Positions 1-5,335 of a DNA stretch of 7,378 nucleotides are shown here, piece after piece. The notes under the pieces were generated by a model. It saw nothing but the letters and a program-made list of their open reading frames with translations. It did no database searches and was not told the DNA's origin. Location of the stretch: assembly GCA_017849315.1 (NCBI GenBank), contig JAFIHQ010000011.1, positions 1-7,378 of the forward strand, in the 5' to 3' direction. The position numbers and the translations under genes were made by a program. The first letter of the stretch is position 1. Every line of letters begins with the position of its first letter. The stretch is from Treponema sp. (GTDB lineage: Bacteria; Spirochaetota; Spirochaetia; Treponematales; Rectinemataceae).

Positions 1-306
1 CCCAGTGTTGTCGACCCATTTTACGCCTTTTCTAATATTGAAGGTCCATTTGAGCCCGTCGGAGGAGCTGCTCCAATCCGTAGCAAGGGACGGCACAAGG
101 ACACCGTACTTGTCATATTCCACAAGTCCGTCGATGACATTGGCTGCAACCGCCTGCTCATTCTCCGTAGAAACGACAAGATAATTGAGGGATGTGAGCT
201 CACCTGAATAGACCGAATAGTAGTCTTCCGACTTGGGAGCCGCTCCTGCACAGACCGCTGCCAACAGAAGCAGCGTACAGAAACCAGCCATGAGTGCTTT
301 TTTCAT
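1..306 (-). CDS. Oligopeptide-type ABC transporter substrate-binding protein, N-terminal part
   Basis: Partial gene: 102 codons are visible and the rest lies beyond the left edge. The start MKKALMAG begins a signal peptide with a hydrophobic stretch at about residues 4-20 and a plausible signal peptidase I site near AGA-AP (residues 20-24). The Cys at 19 is preceded by AAV, a poor lipobox, so a lipoprotein is possible but not favoured. The following segment carries family 5 (OppA/DppA-like) features: a domain opening near LNYL (40-43), the GLVEYD motif at 60-65, a PSLATDW motif at 72-78, and SDGLKWTF then IRKGVKW at 82-97. Known members bind peptides, nickel or sugars outside the cytoplasm and deliver them to an ABC permease; the ligand cannot be told from this fragment. 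The start has a GGAG ribosome binding site (bases 315-318) 8 bases upstream. Permease genes would be expected further left. Confidence 0.85.
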   Translation of the reverse strand, partial: MKKALMAGFCTLLLLAAVCAGAAPKSEDYYSVYSGELTSLNYLVVSTENEQAVAANVIDGLVEYDKYGVLVPSLATDWSSSSDGLKWTFNIRKGVKWVDNTG

Positions 307-375
307 CCGCGTATCTCCATTTCAGAACGAAATGAAACAAGCCGGCAACGCCAGCCCGACAGTATCACTTCATTC

Positions 376-404
376 GTTATAGCTGAGGTCAAACGCGAAT
401 GCAA
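376..404 (-). promoter_or_regulatory. Candidate sigma70-type promoter for the binding-protein gene
   Basis: On the minus strand TTGCAT (bases 404-399) and TATAAC (381-376) are separated by exactly 17 bases. The -10 box matches 5 of 6 consensus positions but the -35 box only 3 of 6. Transcription would begin near base 369, giving a leader of about 63 bases. A second -35-like TTGACC lies between the boxes but has no well-spaced -10. I saw no strong terminator between the RseC-like gene and this point, so read-through from the upstream operon is also possible. Confidence 0.4.
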
Positions 405-500
405 GCGTTCTTCAGTAAATATGCAAATGCACAAGGCTCAGGCAGGTTCAGCATCCAGAAAGACGCAAGATTGGGCCAAGCCAAAAACTCGGCCAAGCGT

Positions 501-905
501 TTAGATGACTTTGCCTACGATGACTGGAAAGGACTTTTCGTTGCGCTGGCGTTGTACGAGCAGCCCGACCAAAAGGAAAACGCCAAAAAAAACCGCTGAG
601 AAGAGAACTTTTATGCCTTCGTTGGACTGTGGAAATAACAGCTGGCCAACTCCGTAGCCGACAAAGAGCATGATGAGCGGCAATCCCAAGGCCCAAAACG
701 CACTCTTGGCCTGCTCCTTACTGGGGATTTCCACCTCAACGTGATCGCCCTCGGCAACAGGCACCCGATTGGGGTTATGCGCCATGAGCGCGCTGCGGTT
801 GGATTTGCACATGCCATTTGCACAGGCTGCACAACCTTCGGTCAGATCCATTGATATGGTTATGAGTTTACCTTCAATCTTTTTGATTGTCCCTCGCTCT
901 CTCAT
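501..905 (-). CDS. RseC/MucC-family membrane protein (SoxR-reducing system RseC family)
   Basis: A complete 134-residue protein. It has a short cytoplasmic beta-rich N-terminus, a cysteine cluster at residues 25, 28 and 33 (C-X2-C-X4-C) in the context EGCAACANGMC, and a region of VEVEIPSKEQ type (56-65) leading into two membrane helices at about 69-91 and 100-117. This layout (Cys cluster, then two transmembrane segments, about 130-160 residues) is that of RseC/MucC. In enterobacteria RseC modulates the sigma-E/RseB system and helps the Rsx complex keep SoxR reduced; in many other bacteria the family sits beside Rnf electron-transport genes. Neither rnf nor sigma-E genes are visible here, so the precise role is unknown. 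The ATG has an AAGGAG site (913-918) 7 bases upstream, inside the end of the phosphoesterase gene. The two genes overlap by 32 bases, which suggests coupled translation. Confidence 0.85.
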   Translation of the reverse strand: MRERGTIKKIEGKLITISMDLTEGCAACANGMCKSNRSALMAHNPNRVPVAEGDHVEVEIPSKEQAKSAFWALGLPLIMLFVGYGVGQLLFPQSNEGIKVLFSAVFFGVFLLVGLLVQRQRNEKSFPVIVGKVI

Positions 906-1713
906 TCACTTTCTCCTTACAGGGAAGCCTGAAATTTTCAATGTGTTCAGCCTTGCCGGAATCGCCGATTTCGATAAAACAGCCCTGGGCTTCCAGTCCC
1001 AAAACTCCACCACTCTCGTAACTGCGTACGGAAGTCATAAACTCTCGAACGCGGGCATCGGGATCCATACCACCTACAGATAATATACTACCGGTGCGGC
1101 CGGAATCGGTAATAGCCGCAGTGCCTTTTGCTGTTATCCGTGCGTCTGCGGTGAGGGTTTTGGCGTGAGTACCGATGATGGCTGAGACGCGGCCATCGGC
1201 GTATTCTGTGAGGGTGAGCTTTTCGGCAGTGGCGGAAGCGTGAAAATCGACAAGCACCAGCGCCCGCTCCTGGCCCGGCTCTTTCTGAATCCGTTCGAGT
1301 ATGTAATCGAGTACTTTGAAAGGGTTGTCGGCATGGACGCGGGCAAAGCTCGCCTGCCCCAAGAGATCGATGACGATCACCTTGCCCTTGGGCGTCTGGA
1401 AAACCTTCCAACCGCGGCCTGGATCCTCATATGGCAAGTTAGCCGGCCTTAAGGCCCACGGGCATTTTGGGTAGAACTCTGTCATATCGACTTTGTAATA
1501 GGCTGATTCGCCCATTGTAATGCAATCCACACCCAATTTGCGCAGGTACACCGCGTGCTGGACGCCCAATCCCGCACCGCCTGTCGCCGAGTCCGCGTTT
1601 GCCACGACAAAGTCGGGTGCGTAACGCGACCGCAACTGAGGCAAGGTCGCCTTTAGTGTAAATACTCCGTTTTTGTCGACAATTTCGCCCAGAAAAAGAA
1701 TTTTGATGCTCAC
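874..1713 (-). CDS. YmdB-type (TIGR00282) metallophosphoesterase homologue with altered metal site
   Basis: A 279-residue protein, close to the usual length of about 265. It follows the YmdB family from end to end: KILFLGEIV (4-12), PDFVVAN (33-39), GVDCITMGE (61-69), LRPANLP (88-94), VLVDFHASATAEK (153-165), IIGTHAKTLTAD (179-190), ITDSGRTG (201-208) and GMD (215-217). Characterised YmdB proteins are cytosolic phosphodiesterases acting on cyclic nucleotides or RNA-linked processes. Several family metal ligands differ here. The first Asp is Glu10, the NGEN motif reads N-A-D-S (39-42), the GNH motif reads G-E-S (68-70), and the second His of THTH is Lys185; His158 and His183 remain. Activity is therefore uncertain. 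I chose GTG at 1713 because it gives the family's normal N-terminus. A TTG at 1749 would add 12 residues, and a stop lies just before it. Neither start has a clear ribosome binding site. It lies between the deaminase and RseC-like genes, probably in one operon. Confidence 0.8.
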   Translation of the reverse strand: MSIKILFLGEIVDKNGVFTLKATLPQLRSRYAPDFVVANADSATGGAGLGVQHAVYLRKLGVDCITMGESAYYKVDMTEFYPKCPWALRPANLPYEDPGRGWKVFQTPKGKVIVIDLLGQASFARVHADNPFKVLDYILERIQKEPGQERALVLVDFHASATAEKLTLTEYADGRVSAIIGTHAKTLTADARITAKGTAAITDSGRTGSILSVGGMDPDARVREFMTSVRSYESGGVLGLEAQGCFIEIGDSGKAEHIENFRLPCKEKVNERARDNQKD

Positions 1714-1755
1714 CAGGTTACTGTACGACAAAGACTGCGCCTTGCACAATCAGGC

Positions 1756-1782
1756 GGCCATCGCCCTTCAATAGGCGTGGCC
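1756..1782 (-). other. Stem-loop between deaminase and phosphoesterase genes
   Basis: The arms GGCCA-T-CGCC (1756-1765) and GGCG-TGGCC (1774-1782) pair over 9 base pairs with one bulged base and an 8-base loop. A second near-copy of the right arm, GGCGTAGCC, follows at 1790-1798 and could pair with the left arm instead. No run of T follows on either strand, so this is not a standard terminator. It lies in the 95-base gap before the phosphoesterase start and could affect the processing or translation of the operon transcript. That role is inference. Confidence 0.35.
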
Positions 1783-1808
1783 TTAAGCAGGCGTAGCCAT
1801 AAATGGGC

Positions 1809-2342
1809 TCACTGATTCTCGTACTTGAGCACTTCGTCTATCACATACTCGAGCTTGACTCCAGCGGCCAAAAACATGGCCTCGCTTTCGGCACCGTCGT
1901 GGTACTTGCGCTCGCAGACGACTCGTTTGATACCGCAGTTGATGATCATCATCGCGCAGGTTCTGCACGGTGTCATTCTGCAATACATGGTCGCACCTTC
2001 TATTGCCACTCCCCGCTTCGCTGCCTGGCAGATGGCATTCTGCTCGGCGTGAACGGTGCGCACACAGTGTTGTGTGACGCTACCATCCTCGTGTACCACT
2101 TTTTTGAGCTGATGTCCTACTTCGTCACAGTGTGGAAGGCCACTTGGGGCGCCCACATAGCCCGTGGCGAGGATTTGGTTGTCCTTTGCAATCACGCAAC
2201 CCGATTTGCCCCTGTCGCAGGTAGCCCGCTTGGCGATTGCCTTGCAAACCTCCATAAAGTATTCGTCCCAGCTGGGTCTGCGACTCTTCCATCCCTCACC
2301 CCGATTTGTTGTGCCCTGATCTTGCGTTTCGTTTTCCGCCAT
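1809..2342 (-). CDS. dCMP deaminase (cytidine/deoxycytidylate deaminase family)
   Basis: A complete 177-residue zinc enzyme that would convert dCMP to dUMP, the precursor for thymidylate synthesis, in the cytoplasm. The catalytic motifs are intact: HAE at 98-100 (zinc-binding His and proton-shuttling Glu) and PCRTC at 125-129 (the two zinc-binding Cys). Family signatures around them include SWDEYFM (24-30), ILATGYVGAPSGLPHCDE (57-74) and HCVRTVHAE (92-100), typical of dCMP deaminase and ComEB rather than tRNA or cytidine deaminases. The first 20 or so residues form a hydrophilic extension absent from the shortest relatives. The start is well fixed: GGAG (2350-2353) lies 7 bases upstream, a second GGAG follows at 2355-2358, and an in-frame stop is 18 bases upstream. 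It is the first gene of the leftward arm. I saw no convincing promoter ahead of it in 2343-2580. Confidence 0.93.
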   Translation of the reverse strand: MAENETQDQGTTNRGEGWKSRRPSWDEYFMEVCKAIAKRATCDRGKSGCVIAKDNQILATGYVGAPSGLPHCDEVGHQLKKVVHEDGSVTQHCVRTVHAEQNAICQAAKRGVAIEGATMYCRMTPCRTCAMMIINCGIKRVVCERKYHDGAESEAMFLAAGVKLEYVIDEVLKYENQ

Positions 2343-2490
2343 AGCTTCGCTCCTCTCCTAGCTCCGCCCTTCTTTGCCGGACCGGCCACCCTGAATACAC
2401 GACGGGCCTTCATGACACTTCGTTAATGGTACCACGCCCTTGCCTCTGCTTCCAGCTTCACTTCACGGGCCTTTCGTCTCAATGCTTTTT

Positions 2491-2520
2491 TTGCTATTCT
2501 TTGACTTCTCGTGGTAGAAT
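2491..2520 (+). promoter_or_regulatory. Candidate promoter for the cyclophilin-FKBP gene
   Basis: TTGCTA (2491-2496) and TAGAAT (2515-2520) are 18 bases apart. The -10 box matches 5 of 6 consensus positions and the -35 box 4 of 6. A TTGACT at 2501-2506 lies too close to this -10 to be its partner. Transcription would start near 2527, giving a leader of about 54 bases. This is the only promoter candidate I found in the 238-base divergent gap 2343-2580, which otherwise holds only the ribosome binding sites of the two flanking genes. Confidence 0.4.
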
Positions 2521-2559
2521 CTCAGACTGCTCTATTCGAATCGCAAAAGACGCGATAAC

Positions 2560-2577
2560 AAAATCCTGGAGGATTTT
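2560..2577 (+). promoter_or_regulatory. Palindrome enclosing the ribosome binding site
   Basis: AAAATCC (2560-2566) and GGATTTT (2571-2577) are perfect inverted repeats around a TGGA loop. The GGAGG ribosome binding site at 2568-2572 lies partly in the loop and partly in the right arm, with 8 bases between it and the ATG at 2581. If the hairpin forms in the mRNA it would hide part of the site. The stem is short and mostly A-U, so it would be weak and temperature-sensitive. Confidence 0.4.
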
Positions 2578-2580
2578 TCA

Positions 2581-3603
2581 ATGAAGTCAAACTTGCGCCA
2601 CTCTGTTCCTCTGTTTCTCTGTGTGGTAGCGACAGCGCTTGTCTCGTGTCAGACAACTTCGCGCCCCGATGGTCTCTACGCCATTCTTGAAACTGCAAAA
2701 GGCGATATCGTCATCAAATTGGAGTTTGAAAAAGCTCCGATGACGGTTGGCAATTTCGTTGGCCTCGCGGAAGGCAAATTGGATGCCACCAAGGGCAAAC
2801 ACTTTTATGACGGTACCGTTTTTCATAGGGTCGAGCCTGGTTTTGTCATTCAAGGCGGAGATCCGACGGGCACAGGCAATGGCGGCCCCGGTTATCGCTT
2901 CCCCGACGAATTCTCGCCTGATCTCAAGCACAGCGGCCCAGGCATCGTCTCTATGGCCAACGCAGGCGCAAATACCAATGGCAGTCAGTTCTTTATAACC
3001 CTTGCCGCAACACCGTGGTTGGACGGCAAACATTCGGTTTTTGGCTCGGTGGTCGAGGGCATGGACGTCGTCAACAGAATTGCCGCGGGAGACAGCATCA
3101 AGAAGGTGCGAATCGAGCGCTATGGAGCAGCCGCAAAAGCCTTTGACGTTTCGCAAAAGGCTTGGGACGAGCGCCTGAGCGCTGCTTATGCAGCTCTTAA
3201 GGCAGGTGCACAAGCCAAAAAAGCTGCCGACCTCGCCACCATTCAGACAAAGTGGCCGGACGCCGTCAAGGATGAAAATGGCATTTATCAAAAAGTATTG
3301 CGCAAAGGTTCAGGCGACCTCCCTCCCACAGGTTCGACTGTCTCGGTTATCTATAAGGCTATGCTCCTCGATGGGACTGTCTTTGACGATTCTGCGCTTT
3401 CGGGCGGGCCCATCAAGGTTAAAGTTGGGGGTGGAACCGTTATAGAGGGCTGGGAAAAAGTCTTGCCCACCATGCGCAAGGGAGAGAAACGCCTTATCAT
3501 TGTGCCGCCCGAGCTCGCCTATGGTTCTTCGGGGGTAAGCGGCGTCATTCCTGCCGATTCATATCTGGTCTTCGAGATGGAGCTGACGGGAATTTCCCAG
3601 TGA
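2581..3603 (+). CDS. Cyclophilin-FKBP fusion peptidyl-prolyl isomerase, probable lipoprotein
   Basis: A 340-residue protein with two unrelated prolyl isomerase domains. Residues 1-23 are a lipoprotein signal peptide ending in LVSC (20-23); Ser before the Cys is tolerated in spirochaete lipoboxes. Residues about 32-182 are a cyclophilin: FHRVEPGF (81-88) holds the catalytic Arg83, followed by Gln91, the SQFFI segment (135-139), Trp146 and His151. Residues about 185-230 form an Ala/Lys-rich, probably helical linker. Residues about 235-340 are an FKBP domain with Tyr258, FDD (268-270), VIEGW (287-291), AYG (313-315) and Phe331 at positions matching the FKBP12 pocket. Both sites look intact. Dual-family immunophilins of this order (CFBP) have been described from Treponema and Flavobacterium. 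The protein should sit lipid-anchored in the envelope and help exported proteins fold. It has a strong GGAGG site and appears to be transcribed alone, ending at the terminator near 3784. Confidence 0.93.
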   Translation: MKSNLRHSVPLFLCVVATALVSCQTTSRPDGLYAILETAKGDIVIKLEFEKAPMTVGNFVGLAEGKLDATKGKHFYDGTVFHRVEPGFVIQGGDPTGTGNGGPGYRFPDEFSPDLKHSGPGIVSMANAGANTNGSQFFITLAATPWLDGKHSVFGSVVEGMDVVNRIAAGDSIKKVRIERYGAAAKAFDVSQKAWDERLSAAYAALKAGAQAKKAADLATIQTKWPDAVKDENGIYQKVLRKGSGDLPPTGSTVSVIYKAMLLDGTVFDDSALSGGPIKVKVGGGTVIEGWEKVLPTMRKGEKRLIIVPPELAYGSSGVSGVIPADSYLVFEMELTGISQ

Positions 3604-3675
3604 AGAAGCAAGCGTCGCAAGTCCCTCTACAAACCTCATCCCTCTGTCTTAAATGAGGCGGCATCTAAGTATGAA

Positions 3676-3702
3676 GGCGTCAAAAGGCAACTTTGAGACG
3701 CC
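3676..3702 (+). other. GCAA-capped hairpin in the PPIase 3' region
   Basis: GGCGTC (3676-3681) pairs perfectly with GACGCC (3697-3702). Inside, AAAG (3683-3686) pairs with CTTT (3691-3694) around a GCAA tetraloop (3687-3690), with a small internal loop between the two helices. GNRA tetraloops are a stable class of RNA cap, so this probably folds. It lacks a following T run and is not a terminator. It may protect the PPIase mRNA or belong to a small RNA ending at the terminator 80 bases downstream; both are inference. Confidence 0.45.
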
Positions 3703-3780
3703 ACTTCGAAACTTCCAAAACCGAAGCTAGAGCTTTTTGAGTTTTTTGATTTTGTAAAGGTTCAAGTTGGAATCCTAACG

Positions 3781-3816
3781 AAAGTGGAGATTCTGCGATA
3801 GAATCTCCACTTTTTT
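3781..3816 (+). terminator. Strong intrinsic terminator
   Basis: GTGGAGATTCT (3784-3794) and AGAATCTCCAC (3800-3810) form a perfect 11-base-pair stem with loop GCGAT. The flanking AAA (3781-3783) and TTT (3811-3813) extend it to 14, and six T follow on the plus strand (3811-3816). It would end the PPIase transcript about 180 bases after its stop codon and isolate the next gene. On the minus strand only three T follow, so it is mainly a rightward terminator. Confidence 0.9.
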
Positions 3817-3833
3817 GCATATTTCTTGCATAT
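3815..3833 (+). repeat. Direct repeat TTGCATAT, 11-base period
   Basis: TTGCATAT occurs at 3815-3822 and again at 3826-3833, about one helical turn apart, directly after the terminator and about 95-110 bases before the exported-protein start. Paired sites on one face of the helix are typical of activator or repressor binding. The first copy lies in an 11-base string, TTTGCATATTT, that also occurs ahead of the binding-protein gene (minus strand 427-417). Confidence 0.35.
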
Positions 3834-3926
3834 AAATCTACTAAATGCCCTCGAAACGCTAAACATACTGCAGGCCAAGATTCGATTTCCCGTTTACTCT
3901 AAGTAGATGCGGTGGAGGCCGTGAGT

Positions 3927-4523
3927 GTGAGAAGCCATGCAATTACAGCGTTTGTTCTCGCCTTGGCGTTGGTTTTCTTGCCGGGCGTATTTGTCTATAG
4001 CCAAACGCAATCCACGTCAATAACTATTGTCGGCATTGTGCCGGAGATTCTTAAGCTCACGCTGGATTTTGCATCGGATACAAACATTCAATTGATCGGT
4101 CACCTTTCGAGCGGGAATGAGCAACAGACTGCCTACCTTGGTCTGGCTCAAAACGCATCGTACACAGGCCAAAATGCTCAAAACTGCAGGAATTTCGACA
4201 TAGTCTCCGGAAGCAGCATTGCCCTGGGTAATGCCACGATATTCTCCAACATAAAGGGAATGTATACGGTATCTATCTACTCTACCAACAGAGGGAGACT
4301 CCAGAATTCCAGCAATGTAGGCGCCGCATCCATCGAGTACGGACTTGCCTTCGGGAACGCGTTTGCCATGTCGCAAGACGGCGTTTTCCGATTCAGCCAA
4401 AAGGGTGTTTCCGGCAGAGGTGGAAAGCCCTTGGCCGTCGCGCTCGTTTTAGGCGATATACCGGCAACCGCGGCAGATGGCATCTATTCCGACCAACTCT
4501 ATTTCTCAATTTGCAAGAACTGA
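3927..4523 (+). CDS. Exported protein of unknown function, possibly a pilin- or spore coat U-like beta-sandwich
   Basis: I do not recognise this 198-residue protein. Three in-frame GTG codons could start it (3912, 3921, 3927). The GGAGG at 3914-3918 is 8 bases from the third and too close to or inside the others, so I chose 3927. Residues 1 to about 25 form a signal peptide (positive start MRSH, hydrophobic 5-22, likely cleavage near VYS-Q). The mature part is small, polar, rich in Ser, Asn, Gly and Ala, and reads as alternating beta strands (for example ITIVGIV, MYTVSIYS, KPLAVALVLG). It has two cysteines, Cys87 and Cys196, which could form a disulfide. The ending GIYSDQLYFSICKN resembles the last strand of spore coat U/fimbrial domains, a weak similarity. 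No membrane anchor or lipobox is seen, so it should be periplasmic or secreted. It follows a terminator and has no clear partner gene. Confidence 0.7.
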   Translation: MRSHAITAFVLALALVFLPGVFVYSQTQSTSITIVGIVPEILKLTLDFASDTNIQLIGHLSSGNEQQTAYLGLAQNASYTGQNAQNCRNFDIVSGSSIALGNATIFSNIKGMYTVSIYSTNRGRLQNSSNVGAASIEYGLAFGNAFAMSQDGVFRFSQKGVSGRGGKPLAVALVLGDIPATAADGIYSDQLYFSICKN

Positions 4524-4666
4524 TCTTTCCTCCTAAACTGGTGACCAGGTTTATATTCTGCTTCGAGAACGCCTTCCTCAACACAAGTACAACCTCAAAC
4601 ACCGCTACCCAAAGTTTCTTGCTTCCATTCTTCTGCCAAAGTCAGTACTTTATGATGTAGATGTTT

Positions 4667-4686
4667 TCTTCAAGAATTCCTGAAGA
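4667..4686. other. Inverted repeat ahead of the OsmC gene
   Basis: TCTTCA (4667-4672) and TGAAGA (4681-4686) are perfect 6-base inverted repeats around 8 bases that include GAATTC. It sits just before the AAGGAG ribosome binding site (4695-4700). A -10-like TATGAT lies at 4651-4656, without a good -35. The repeat could be an operator at the start of transcription or an mRNA hairpin, but repeats of this length also arise by chance. Confidence 0.25.
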
Positions 4687-4707
4687 TACAAGATAAGGAG
4701 TTGTCCA

Positions 4708-5124
4708 ATGAAAAGCGAAGTAACTACGGTGTGGAAAGGAGATATGGCCTTTACGGCTAACGTCTCTGGCCACGAGATAATTATGGATTCGGCAGAAGGA
4801 GATGGAGGCCACGATATCGGCGCACGCCCCAAGCCACTTCTGCTTGCTGCGCTCACCGGCTGCACCGGCATGGATGTCGTCTCTATCTTAAAGAAAATGC
4901 GCGAGCCTCTGACGTGGTTCAACATGAAAGTCGAGGCGGAGGGGCGCGAAGAACACCCCAAAAAATACACTTCCTTCTCCCTCGTCTATCAGTTCAAGAA
5001 AAGCGATGGCCTCAATCCCGACAACGTGCTCAAAGCCTGTACCCTGTCGCAGGAGAAATACTGCGGTGTAAGTGCCATGCTCAAAGACACTGCCCCCCTA
5101 GACTGGCGCATCGAATACGTCTGA
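4708..5124 (+). CDS. OsmC/Ohr-family thiol peroxidase-like protein
   Basis: A complete 138-residue protein, normal length for the family. Members are cytosolic dimers that reduce organic hydroperoxides with a reactive cysteine pair. The two expected cysteines are present: Cys52 in LTGCTGMDVVSIL (50-61) at the start of the long central helix, and Cys119 in KYCGVSAML (117-125). Arg40 in GARPKPLLLAAL (38-49) matches the arginine that positions the peroxide. An extra Cys111 lies nearby. The N-terminal strands (WKGDMAF, GHEIIMD) fit the OsmC/YhfA-type group better than Ohr, but the exact subgroup and substrate are uncertain. The ATG has an AAGGAG site (4695-4700) 7 bases upstream. No strong terminator separates it from the exported-protein gene 184 bases upstream, so co-transcription is possible. 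The next gene has its own promoter. Confidence 0.9.
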   Translation: MKSEVTTVWKGDMAFTANVSGHEIIMDSAEGDGGHDIGARPKPLLLAALTGCTGMDVVSILKKMREPLTWFNMKVEAEGREEHPKKYTSFSLVYQFKKSDGLNPDNVLKACTLSQEKYCGVSAMLKDTAPLDWRIEYV

Positions 5125-5143
5125 CATAGCTCAGTTCGGGGTA

Positions 5144-5172
5144 TTGAAACTCTACGGCGCCCACACTATACT
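5144..5172 (+). promoter_or_regulatory. Sigma70-type promoter for the EF-G gene
   Basis: TTGAAA (5144-5149) and TATACT (5167-5172) are separated by exactly 17 bases, and each box matches consensus at 5 of 6 positions. It is the best promoter in the window. Transcription would start near 5179, leaving a leader of about 156 bases before the EF-G start. Confidence 0.7.
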
Positions 5173-5291
5173 CGTCCTTGGTAGCTTGTTTTCTAACAAA
5201 TGGGAACAAACCGCATAATTTTCTTCCTACTGCTTGTGGTTCCATCGCGCATGGTTCCATCACCGCTGCCAATTCAGCTTTGCAGTGCCAA

Positions 5292-5313
5292 GGCGCATGG
5301 GCGCCATATTTTT
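5292..5313 (+). terminator. Terminator-like hairpin in the EF-G leader (possible attenuator)
   Basis: GGCGC (5292-5296), loop ATGG, and GCGCC (5301-5305) form a perfect GC-only stem, followed by ATATTTTT (5306-5313). It lies between the promoter and the EF-G start at 5336, so if it terminates transcription it would act as an attenuator. The string GCGCATGG at 5293-5300 repeats one at 5247-5254, so alternative pairings of the leader are possible. The stem is only 5 base pairs and the T run is interrupted at its start, so termination would be partial at best. Confidence 0.35.
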
Positions 5314-5335
5314 CAGAACGAGGTGAAGACCCACG

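Larger units (their letters stand above)
3604..3926 (+). other. Non-coding interval between PPIase and exported-protein genes
   Basis: I found no supportable gene in these 323 bases. The longest tempting frame, 25 codons from the ATG at 3652, has no ribosome binding site. The interval holds a hairpin at 3676-3702, a weak AAGC/GCTT hairpin with T runs at 3724-3743, the intrinsic terminator at 3781-3816, a duplicated TTGCATAT at 3815-3833, and a GGAGG ribosome binding site at 3914-3918. It is visibly richer in A and T than the genes around it. For the exported-protein gene the best promoter guess is TTGCAT (3815-3820), 16 bases, then TCTACT (3837-3842), but both boxes are weak. Confidence 0.6.

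Noticed and set aside
474..498. Direct repeat GGCCAAGC at 474-481 and 491-498, just after the RseC-like stop codon
   Set aside because: It is only 8 bases in two copies, does not form a T-followed hairpin, and is too short to argue for function.
399..599. A 66-codon plus-strand frame over the gap before the RseC-like gene
   Set aside because: Most of it is antisense to the RseC-like gene, it has no ribosome binding site, and its product has no recognisable motif.
1803..2426. A 207-codon plus-strand frame opposite the dCMP deaminase
   Set aside because: The minus strand encodes a deaminase with intact catalytic motifs; the opposite frame is a codon-bias shadow with no start signal.
2587..3291. 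A 234-codon minus-strand frame opposite the PPIase
   Set aside because: It is antisense to a clear two-domain isomerase and rich in scattered Cys and Arg typical of shadow frames.
3907..3924. Five-codon frame ATG...TGA overlapping the exported-protein start region
   Set aside because: It has no ribosome binding site of its own; the nearby GGAGG fits the GTG at 3927.
4535..4552. Hairpin AAACTGG/CCAGGTTT after the exported-protein gene
   Set aside because: It has a 3-base loop, a bulged base and no further T run, so it is too weak to call a terminator.
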